A stretch of 64,000 nucleotides of DNA, from the NCBI GenBank assembly GCA_014905825.1, contig JACGCN010000020.1, positions 62,001-126,000 of the forward strand, written 5' to 3'. Source of the stretch: Lyophyllum atratum. Lineage: Eukaryota > Basidiomycota > Agaricomycetes > Agaricales > Lyophyllaceae. Each line of letters starts with the position of its first letter. Position 1 is the stretch's first letter. Below the pieces are notes generated by a model, which saw only the letters and a list, made by a program, of their open reading frames with translations, did not search any database and had not been told where the DNA came from. A program made the position numbers and the translations under genes. This document shows positions 30,874 through 40,481 of this stretch, piece by piece.

Positions 30874-32283
30874 CTAAATCTCCGAGTACCGTGGTGGAAC
30901 TTCGGTGGTGATGATGGGATCGCGAGAGCCTTGTGCGCTTGATTGTGAGGGGAGGATAGCCCGGTCAGTCGAAGTTCCTTGTTTCCCCACTAGTTTCTTG
31001 TCTCCAACCTGCGCCATCGCACCTGATACGAACCCAGCACCAACCGCATCAACACTCCAGTTCTCCCCAGACGACACTGAGTCTGGCTGCTGGTTGGGAG
31101 AGAACGGCACCGCAATCGCATCCCTCGATACCCGGCCGAATCGCCACTTCGACGGGCTCCTGTTCTGTCTGCGGCGAAGGAGGAAAAGGAGGAATATTGC
31201 GACCGCGATGGCAGCAAGGCCCCCAACAACACCGCCGACGATGGCTCCAATCGGCCTGGACTGAGAACTTGATCCCGGCTGGGGCGTACCGGAAATGACG
31301 GTGGAGCCCGCCGAGCTTGCTCCCGACGGGACGGTCAGGTAGATGTAGTCCAGGGTGAGGGGTGTTTCTCCTGCATCGCCATTATGCGTGACAGCGAGGG
31401 TGTGTAGCGTATTAGAGAGTTCGGGTGTCGTGAAGAAGGCCTGATTGAATGCGGATGTTCCGTCGAATGGTGCATGGCCATTGAGGGAGAACGATGTCGG
31501 TGGTCCGTTATCGATGGAATACGATGCAGAGCTCCCATTCCCAGGTAATTCGATAGGGATATAGCCCATCCAAGTAAGCTGGGTACCTGTCCGAGCGCCG
31601 AAAGTCAAGGTACGTGACATATTCCGAGGAGCGAAGCTTACCTGTGAAATTAAACCTCATCTGTGCACCTGGCGTATCTGTCATATTTGCCAGCTCATCT
31701 ACCGCCCGCCAGTTCGAATCATACGAGATCGCGGGATCCGTGTTCTCCACGAGCAGGACAGCTGTATTGTTGGGCACTTTGCTGGGGGTGTATTGAAGGT
31801 AATCGACCCAGAACGTAGTGCCGTTCCTCATGTTGATCTTCAGTATGAGCTCATGGGCGCCCTCGGTCAATACGTCCGCGTCGCAAAGCAGCTGATTATT
31901 TTCGTGGAAGAGGGACGGCTTGACCGCGCCGACGCTGGTGTTATTGACGAAGCATTCCCATGGAGCATGAAAGTCGGGCCCAGAAACTACAGAGTAGCCA
32001 TACGTAGGCGCAAGATCGACAGTTCCAAAGACGCGAATTGAGCTACCTGTGATATCAAAGAACCCGTGTCAGATGAAACCGTAGAATACACGTAAAGGGT
32101 TTACATACCTTCGAATGAGAAAGCGAGACTGTCGTTGGAATTCGTTGCATGCAACGTATGGTTATATGTTCCGCCGTACGTTCCAAAGTTGTCTTGACTG
32201 CCTGCCACCGCTGAGGACCAGCCAGAGCCCGAATAACGTACTGCAGGATCTGTATCGTCGATGACAATTGATCGAACGGACAT
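30874..32283 (-). CDS. single-pass membrane protein, two extracellular beta-rich domains, PPxY tail
   Basis: Seen: the first domain starts SIVIDDTDPAVRYSGSGW and ends with SIRVFGTVDLAPTYGYSVVS. The second has AVLLVENTDPAISYDSNW and, after an intron (gtaagc...gacag), GTQLTWMGYIPIELPGNGSS. Both repeat the D-T-D-x-x-[IV]-x-Y-x-x-x-W pattern. N-glycosylation sites are frequent. A Ser/Gly-rich stalk leads to GAIVGGVVGGLAAIAVAIFL and a basic stop-transfer (RRRQNR). The cytosolic tail ends EVPPRYSEI. Known: this architecture is common and unstudied in Agaricomycetes. The final P-P-x-Y is a typical docking site for WW domains of Rsp5-type ubiquitin ligases. Oddity: this start has no signal peptide. 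A frame just upstream (32319-32582) begins MAFRRGITWSVVAVALYLLP, which looks like one, so a 5' exon may be missing. Confidence 0.85.
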
Positions 32284-33786
32284 CTCCCCTCAAGGCCCCA
32301 CCGAAAGACTATAGCTCCCTACGAGACGCTGTAAAGATTGGGGGAGTGGAAGGAAGAAGATGCACCCTGACAAATCCTGTTGCCAGATTCCGTGAGACGC
32401 ATGCTCCAAATGCGACTAACCCTGACCACTGGAATCTGATGCTCTGACTGTCGCAATGTTCTGGTACTTATAAGTCGCATGCCATCTGGGAGGTCCATCT
32501 GGTTAGAAGAGCCCTTGTTGACTGGAAGGAGGTATAAAGCGACTGCCACCACTGACCAGGTGATACCTCTCCTGAAGGCCACTGGTAGATGAGAAGCTAC
32601 AAACCGAGAATCACAGAAGCCGGTAACATACTGGTAAGGATCGATGTTGTATGGTCGCTTGCACTACGCCGTGGACGGTGGGCAAAGATGATCGAACAAG
32701 GAGGAAGGGTTAGAAGTTGGATCCAAGGCACCGCCATCGCGGCTGATCAGTGATCTTGATTTGACGGTATGAGATAGCCGCTTAGGACTCGCAGTTCTGA
32801 ATAATGAGAAAATAATTAGCGACACTCAGAGAAAAACCAAGAGGCAAATACCAGTGTCATTAACGCCAAAGCCGTAGGCGCAACATCACCGTACAGCGAG
32901 GCCCCTCCATTTTCGATGGCACCAATTTGCCACGTACATGTGTAGGGCCTGCGGCGTGTACCTCTGCAGGTTCTTTATCTGTTCCATATCCCAAGAGTGT
33001 CCCATGAGATGGAGGATATATGAGAAGAGCATGTAATTTGTAGGCAAGAAGGAGATGCAAGGTTGAACTTGGCTGCTAAAGGCCCGGCGTCCATGGTCTG
33101 GCCCTATCTCGCTTAGATTACGCTCGACGGCCATCTCCGAATTTAGATTCAGAGACAGCTATGTCCTTCAAGCTCTTCAACTGCCCCCGCCACTCGTCGT
33201 ACTCCTGATTGTACCTCACAGCTTCCGTCGTTGTCATGTCGCTCACAAGACGGCCGTTTCGCCCTCACTAAGAAATCTGTGGCTTGATTGCACCTTCTCT
33301 TCGCCGCAGGTTTGTGCAGAATGTTTTTGCTTCCGTTGTTTTCTCATTTAGCGCCACCATCAGTCCACGCTGACCTTTGAAATTTGGTTGATCTCCACCA
33401 TCTAGTCACGTTGCCCTTGCAATAAGGTTCCAAATCACGAACAATATTCACCCTTGTGTACTGCTCCGGCAAATGGAGTTCTAGAGACTAGAACCGAGTG
33501 AGTAGCTTCTGTATTTACCATCCATTGCTCGCCCTGATATCCATTAGGACAAGACTTCACCATGCCGAGGTACTTAGCAGCGAGCGTTCTAAGCGCGGCG
33601 CCCCAATGCCACTCACAACGTGGGTAAATTACATGGTAGACCGGACTACTTAATCATCGCTGATCCCGTCACGTCAGACAGCCGTACCACACAGCACGAC
33701 CTTGCGCCCGTCAAAAGGGTTGCTCGTTCCTCGTACCCCGTACCTTCCTTTCTCCCCACCCTGAGCTCAGGCTGTGACAGAGAAGC
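32284..33786. other. intergenic; one 39-codon frame of note
   Basis: At 33118-33237 (minus strand) a frame reads MTTTEAVRYNQEYDEWRGQL then KSLKDIAVSESKFGDGR. Its composition is charged and coiled-coil-like, but it is short and without recognised homology. Position 32319-32582 (minus) may contain a signal-peptide exon for the preceding gene. Nothing else was recognised. Confidence 0.3.
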
Positions 33787-35745
33787 ATGTCCGATATCGA
33801 TATTGCCTCGACGTACGGGGCTCTTCTACTTGGTGCTTCAATAGCCTTCGCGTGCGTCTTTATCGAATACGGTACTGTCTCCCGTATGAACCATGCAGTC
33901 TAGATTGAGTGGGGTAGTCGGACTCCAGTGTGTCATCTACTTCAAGATGTACTCGGAAGACCTAGCACAGGTTAAAACTCTGGTATGTGTAGTCAACGCT
34001 CATACGACCAATAGCTAATTCCTATTCTCAGGTTTGTGCGGTATGGTTAGTCCACGATCGCGTCGAAAGTCATAGACTCTGCTCTCATCCTGGTCATCGT
34101 TGAAGGACACTCGACCTGACACATTCTGCATTCCTGATCACTTCCCTTATCAACTACTTTATCACGTCCTTTGGGAATAGGGAACATATAGACTACATTC
34201 CTTGGTGTGTACTGCTATAGGTCATTCTCGCAGGCGATACTAACAGTCCTGTAGGTCCATAGCCGTACGTACCCCGGCCAAATTTGTGCTTCTATGCGAC
34301 GCTGACTTCCATGATCGTCCCAGTTTACAGTCGTCGTAACGGTCGGTTGGGTTCATGTGCTGATGAGGTCGAGACTTATGCTGCTCTTGCATACTTCCAG
34401 GCCATTCAAACATTCCTTGCACACTGGTGAGCGAAGCCTTACAGTTTCATCGTCCGCCGCCGCTGAGACAAGACATCAGTTTCTTTGCCCAGAAGATTTT
34501 CCGATGTGAGCCTCTTGTGATATCCTTCACTCTATTCCGTTCTCATGATTGTGCCCTTGGTTGAAGCGAGCAATAACAACTGGTTCATCACCGGGCCAAT
34601 CGTGCGTCGGTTCCATGTTCACCTTCGTTCGCATGCTAACTCAGTCTGAAGTTTGTTCTCGCCTTGCTGAGACTCCGTGAGTTCCTGCTACTACGAAGTG
34701 GATCGGGCAAATGAAACTGAAAGTGGCCATCGTCCTACAGTGGCAGCATCTGGTTAGTGCCGTGTCCGTGGAAAGTGATACAGATCTAACGCGGTCAAGT
34801 AGTCTCCACCGTCGAGATGTAATCAAAAAGGTTTATATGCCAGTGATTCATGCTGACCACGCTGGCTGCGTTCAGGGTCCACCTGCATCAATATTCAGCC
34901 TTCACGCAGAGATATCCCGGGGTTTGTTCGTGCCTTTGATATTGTCATTCCAGCTCACATTTGGCTTCATAGTGGGTCTTCACAACGGGTCTGTCTTTGT
35001 CGGCAGGCACGGATGTTATAATCACGGGATGGCTGTGCTATTTCCTACGTGAGATGCGCGGTCGTATGGGCTCGACCATGTGCGTTATTTTCTATCTACA
35101 GAGCTCCGATCATTGCTCAATGTCATTGATCAGTATGATCCAACTTGTCGACACTCTCACCCTATACACTATCGAAACCGGTGCACTCACTTCGTCAGTT
35201 CCCTTGTACAATGTACTCGACAAACATTCACATGTGGGCATCTTTCTCTTGCAGCGTAGCGACGATCGCATCCTTGATCTGCGTATGTCTCCTATGCCTC
35301 GCTACAACCGACACCTGTCGAAGCTCACCCAAATTCTAGTGGCTGACCATGCCAACAAATCTGATCTTCCTCGGACTCCATTTCGTGATCGGAAAACGTG
35401 AGTCGCTCTGAACCGTTTCGGGCAAGCTATATCATTTCTTAACCATTTTTACTCCCTAATCCAGTCTATGCCAACTCATTACTAGCATCGCTGAATACAA
35501 GGAAGGAGCTTCGGCGCATGCGTTCTCACCAACGCCCGTGGGTGCATAACGACATACCAATTTTGTCAACATCAGACTTTCCTCGGCAGCGTTCTACATT
35601 TACGAATAGCAGTGGTCCCCTTCCTGTACGTGGGTGTTCCTCCATATTCAAGCACTGGGTAATGATGCGATTGTACATAGGACCCGGTGGACGTGTATCT
35701 ATCCCCAACAAAGTTGCAAAAGGTAGGACCATCTTGTTCTTATAA
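33787..35745 (+). CDS. DUF6534 membrane protein, copy 4
   Basis: Seen: the start MSDIDIASTYGALLLGASIA is joined by a 52-nt intron to LSGVVGLQCVIYFKMYSEDL. Then come DLTHSAFLITSLINYFITSF and REHIDYIPW (about 34104-34204), FQAIQTFLAHW plus FFAQKIFR (about 34398-34500) and LMIVPLVEAS. SAGTDVIITGWLCYFLREMR (about 34997-35070) and IQLVDTLTLYTIETGALTS follow. WLTMPTNLIFLGLHFVIGK (about 35340-35398) leads to VYANSLLASLNTRKELRRMR. This is the most complete copy: every helix block of the family is found and the splice sites are normal. The C-terminus after 35518 lacks the VEKS-tail of copy 1, so the final exon may continue differently from this model. Function unknown. Confidence 0.75.
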
Positions 35746-36024
35746 TAAATGTAAGGTAGTTAACCTTTGGGCCATCAGCTACAGGTCAACGTGGAACAAA
35801 CGATTGAACACGACACTGAGGGGCACAGGCATCGCAGTTATGGCAGGTTTTCACGCCGCTTTTGAGGCTGGGATCGTTCGACATAACCGATTGGTATTTG
35901 CCTTTCGAATATTTAAATTGTATAGTCCTACTTATGTTAAGTATTCATGACCCAGTCTCGGTAGCTGGCTAATGTAACGAATTCATTGATAGCCATGTGG
36001 TGGTCTCTTCAGCGCCGCCCAAAG
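35746..36024. other. intergenic, nothing recognised
   Basis: Short gap downstream of DUF6534 copy 4. No motif was seen. Confidence 0.3.
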
Positions 36025-36207
36025 ACAATCTCCTTCCCATCACCCAGGCTTGGACTTTACGTTACCGATGTAAGTCCACCGAATACAGAGAAACGCATTA
36101 CGTGTTAGCGCAATGCGTGGATGGATGCGGCGCGATACTTACATTGAGGTAGCCTCCATCTCCTTCCCGAGTAAACTTCCCTGACTTTGCACAGTACATC
36201 TCGTTTC
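36025..36207 (-). pseudogene. decayed partial copy of the small secreted protein gene
   Basis: The minus strand reads YCAKSGKFTREGDGGYLN (36143-36200), then an intron with a good gtaagt donor, then WTYIGNVKSKPG and an in-frame TGA. It matches YWVKSGKFTRKGDGGYLN and WAYIGNVKSKSKDGKEIVFG of the intact gene at 36810-37521. Two defects are visible: the intron ends in cgg instead of ag, and a frameshift precedes the DGKEIV block. The N-terminal two thirds are absent. Confidence 0.7.
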
Positions 36208-36279
36208 TAATCATGCTTAACCTCCAGTGCTGGTCGCAACAGTCTATCTCCATAGACTTACCCGGGTCTCTTGCCCCTG

Positions 36280-36480
36280 AACATGAGGATCTCTGTTGTT
36301 GATGAAGATATCTTGGCCAACTCGGAGTGGTTCTAGTAGAAGTATCGCTTCCCGCTTCCCTGGACCGAGGCCGCTATTCGTGTCGGTCAAAGGGTCGCAG
36401 TGATCTTCGTACCCGGGGGTTACATTCCGGGTCCAGCTGACTGGTACGAGTACGTACGCAGCGACCAGAAGTTTGTCGCC
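36280..36480 (-). other. uncharacterised coding-like stretch
   Basis: An open minus-strand stretch reads LLVAAYVLVPVSWTRNVTPG, then EDHCDPLTDTNSGLGPGKRE and ILLLEPLRVGQDIFINNRDP. The composition is strongly protein-like, and it lies directly upstream of the decayed secreted-protein copy, but it has no similarity to the intact secreted protein. No start codon or partner exon was found. It may be an exon scrap of another gene. Family not recognised. Confidence 0.3.
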
Positions 36481-36809
36481 TTGTATTTAATGAAATCCGG
36501 TTCATCAGATACGGGGGCTTACTTGAGTGGCGGAGGTCATTAATCTTTGCTCATAAGTGGCTTCGCTTAAGGGAAGCGGGGCATGTCGTCCCAATGCGAT
36601 GCATCCTGCAGTGCGGGGCCGTAACATTAAATCTTCGAGTCCCGAAAGGTGGTGGGAATCTTACATCGGTAGTCAGTTTGAGGAATTGTCCTATCGTCGG
36701 AAATTGGATCATTTAACTGTACAGTAGCTATTATGTTTTTCAATGCATGACCAGCCTATGGCCAAGCAACTGAATAATACATTATAGTAAATAGTATTGA
36801 GGCAAGTCT

Positions 36810-37521
36810 TCACCGAGGACCAAATACAATCTCCTTCCCATCTTTGGACTTAGACTTTACATTCCCAATATAAGCCCACTAAATAAGATGAGTTGAGGTT
36901 AGCGTGCATCTGACGGACGTCGTTGAAATACCAACATTGAGGTAACCTCCATCTCCTTTCCGGGTGAACTTTCCTGACTTGACCCAGTAAATTTCATACC
37001 TTTAGAAGCAAATTAGTTTGTACGTTTCGGCTCAAAGGGCTTCATACTGACCCGATGGTTCCGCCGATCTTGATATCGAATTCTTGATGGGTATGGCCCC
37101 AGTCAACCCCCTGCTTGCCGTCGAAAGCTGTGGTGTGCTTGGTATGGCACATTATATAGTTGAACTTTGGGTTTTGCTTGTTCATTTTGCCAACCGTATC
37201 TTGTGTGAATCCACTACGTGCCTATGGATGAGGTGTGTCAGTGTACAATAGGCCTGCCAACGACGAAGGCTTCACATTCTTGTCAGCTGCGATGCCTGCC
37301 TTAATACTCCCGACGACATCGATAATCATTTTTGCGACATCGAGGACAGCACCTGGGCCTATACCTCGGGAGTCGACAATGTCCCCGAACTCGTTGCGGG
37401 CTTCGACGACGTAGTCCGAGCGGACCTCGACGTCTTCGTCGGCGTAGCATGCTGGCATGGCTAAAGCGATGGACGCAAAGGCGGAGAGAAGGAGGATAGC
37501 TCTTGAGAGGGAGAATTTCAT
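36810..37521 (-). CDS. small secreted protein (possibly DUF7888 family)
   Basis: Seen: a signal peptide MKFSLSRAILLLSAFASIAL with cleavage near A-M-P-A, then a propeptide-like acidic stretch and GPGAVLDVAKMIIDVVGSIK. Three introns follow. The conserved core is FNYIMCHTKHTTAFDG, WGHTHQEFDIKIGGTIG, YEIYWVKSGKFTRKGDGGYL and WAYIGNVKSKSKDGKEIVFG, ending P-R and TGA at 36810-36812. About 180 residues. Known: I believe this core belongs to a fungal secreted family called DUF7888, but that name is from memory and unverified. No enzyme signature is present. Inference: an extracellular protein of unknown role. A decayed partial copy lies about 600 nt downstream. Confidence 0.8.
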
Positions 37522-38516
37522 GGTGAAGTGTGATTTGGTACGCTCAGCGTGTTGACTCAGACCTGCTGTGTGAAGCGATTCTAACTGGGAAGTGATACTT
37601 TTATAAGTTTTGAAGACAGGCAGGCTGGATTTGGAAAAGCTCCGTGCCCACGATATCGGCGGCTTACGATTGATGGTGTCCAGCGGGCGAGTTCCACTTC
37701 CATTCTGTTTCGTATGTTGGAGTAACAACCCCGATGACTGCCACAAAGGGCATTATGCACTGTCAGTCAGTCCTGGTGGTTACGGACGTGGTAGCAGTAG
37801 AAAATAGAAGCTGATCTACTGACCCATCGCGATTCACCAGCCTTTCATCCTGAAGTAGTCAGTTATCCAGCGTGGTGAGAACGCTACCTACCCAAATGTG
37901 CAGCCGACATCGTTTGAAGTGAGACGCGAACGGTGCGCTGATTACGAGGCAATCATTGGACAGCTCGTCCCGCCGGCGAATCAAGTCCGTTATCGACCGT
38001 TGTCGATGCAGAATTCCGACCGAAATGTAAAGCTCTGCATAATGCGTCTCCGGACGAGCCATATCTGACATCGAAACCCCTTGACAGATGGTGAAGCATC
38101 CAAACAGAATCCAGGACGACAAAGATAGATAAGATCTCAGAGATGAGGCAGTGATCGCGGAGCTTCAAGTTTCAGAAACAGACCCCCGGGCCCCATGCCC
38201 GTTGCAAGCTCTTAAGTCTTCCGAGTGATACATGTGTTTCACCCAAAGAAGCAGGACTCTTCTATAACCTATTAATCTGGCACGCCTGCCTCTTCAACCC
38301 ATATAGCTCGTTTTATTACAATTATTTATGTACACCGCCGCGCAATCCCTAAGGTTACTTGGAATCCACGTGGCCGGCAGGAATCAGATACTTGGTGGAG
38401 TCGACCGTGGAGTCGACGGTGCGAGTGGTTGTTTCTTCAACATTTATCTGGAGCTGTGCGAGACAGACACAGCAATCAATACGGAGCGCCGGAAATTAGG
38501 AGTACACAGCAAAGGC
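37522..38516. other. intergenic, nothing recognised
   Basis: Promoter of the small secreted protein gene and the 3' flank of DUF6534 copy 5. Minus-strand frames at 37859-38168 overlap each other in different frames and lack motifs. Confidence 0.35.
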
Positions 38517-40481
38517 TCACATGTCCAGGTTTAGATAGTTCTTCCCTCCGCTACGAGTGAATCAGTACAACAGTAACGTATGACGATAAAAATGGGCGAC
38601 GTACAGAGAACCCTTTACTGGCGTGGCGGGAGACGTCTCTTGGATCTGGAAAGTAGATAGGAAGACCACGGTCGCCGCCGGCCCCGCCGGAAATTGACAG
38701 AGATCTTGTTTGGTATCCGTAATTAAGGTGTTTCCTCGTATTAAGACTGCGGGCGGGCGTGTCAGAATGATCAGGAGGTCCTAATTTTGTGATGCACTCA
38801 CGTTGCTAGCAGGGAGTTGGCATAGACTAAGAAATGATAGTTTAGAAGTCTTCGCAGCGAAACTCACGTGTCACGTACATTTGCTGATAACAAAGTGGAG
38901 ACCCATGAAGATCAAGTTTGTTGGCATCGTGAGCCACTGATATCTGCTTCAATGCTGCGAAAATAAACCGACAAGATAAGACCTACACAGATCATTGATA
39001 CAACGGTGGCAGCGCTAAAGGTGATGTCAGCTCATTGCATCGTAGATATTTCGCGCGGCAGCGCTCACCAAGTTAGCGACCCGTTTTCAAATGCGTACAG
39101 CATGAGAGAGTCTAATATGTGATTAATACTACGTTCGAACATCTTTCAGCTGGATCACTATTGACAGCTGTGGATGCTACGTACCTAGCATTAACGTTCT
39201 TCTTCCTTCCAACCATAAGAAAAAGACAAAGAAATCCGGTGATGAGAATGTCCAGAAGGGTTGATAAGGCGAGACCAGAGGTGAAAGACCACTGAACGGA
39301 CCCAGAGATGCTTAGACGCTTGGCATAACTGATTACGGAGAAGATAGCGTACCGTGTACTTTTGGACAAAGGCTTGTAAACTTCTTAATGTGATCCTATG
39401 CGACGCGATTTAAGAAACGACGGAATGAAGGGACGCGAAGCTTACATCTTGACAGTAGTCACTAGCAAAAAATACACGAAAGAAGTTAATAACAATAATC
39501 CCTATCGCGTACGGAGCAGCTTACAGCATGCAAAACCTACGAACAGCATGGTGAGTGAAAAGAAGGAAATGGCTAAAACATGGAATCTCACAAAGGCGCA
39601 GAGTCGCGATAGCGCCCTAGCATAAGGAGCGGTGTTAAATGTGAACCCAGGGTAAGACGAATGCGATGGTTACCAAAGGCACCGCGATGAAAAGGTTATT
39701 TTGGCTCACTAGATAATTCAGCGTCACGACATGTGTGGGGTGAAAACGAACTCACGTTTATATATTCTGTGTACGAAGAAACTGACACCGGGATAAAAGT
39801 AAGTTCTCAGCAAAATCTCTCACACATGTAGGCGCACCAATGGACGAGGAACGTGAGAATCGCCTGGAGAGGGCGAAGTGATGAGTCAAGCTTGAGAAAG
39901 AGATAGTTATCACGTACAGTCAATGCGATGGTCAGCTATGAGACAGAAACATTGAATAAAAGCCACGGAAAAGAGTGCCCAAAAAGCGTACCGCGAGACT
40001 CCTGAGAGCGCAAGAGCAGAGAACGTCAACTCATGATCCTCGAAAGGTCACTGAGAACACGCACCATGGAATGAAATCAATCCTCGAAGCGTCTCCGAAA
40101 TGGTCAATGAGATGGTCCCATAAGGACATGCTCACGAAGACGGTGTGAAAGATGTCCAGAAACCTTCTGATAGTGAGCGATCTCTACCGGAACCGAACTC
40201 GGGAGCCTACACACCACACGGTGATGACCTGCACGGAAACACGTATAAGAGCTGTACCATCGCCGTCGACAGTGAATTGAGACGAACCAGAGTCTTGATT
40301 ATGGAGAGGTCCGATGGATAATGCTTGAAATAGGCGAAAACTTGAACTGAAACGACGCCAGAAAAACTATGTCGTGAAGAGTCCGTCAATTGCTGGCAAT
40401 GGGTATATAGAACTGGACCTACGCAGCTGCAATGATGCCGCCAACTAGCAGAGCGCCGAAAGTCCTTTGGATGTCAACCAT
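38517..40481 (-). CDS. DUF6534 membrane protein, copy 5
   Basis: Seen: the start MVDIQRTFGALLVGGIIAAA is joined by an intron of about 56 nt to FSGVVSVQVFAYFKHYPSDL. Next come IFHTVFVSMSLWDHLIDHFG and ASRIDFIPW (about 40065-40165), and WSFTSGLALSTLLDILITGF followed by LCLFLMVGRKKN (about 39200-39295). Then DSLMLYAFENGSLTW, WLTMPTNLIFMGLHFVISK (about 38880-38940), VYANSLLAT and LNTRKHLNYGYQTRS. The last exon ends near NYLNLDM and TGA at 38517-38519. The internal exons around 39300-40000 were only partly resolved. All helix blocks appear present and no clear defect was seen. It is in opposite orientation to copy 4. Function unknown. Confidence 0.72.

Noticed and set aside
36280..36480. Assigning the coding-like stretch to the small secreted protein family
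   Set aside because: Its residues do not align with any part of the intact gene at 36810-37521.
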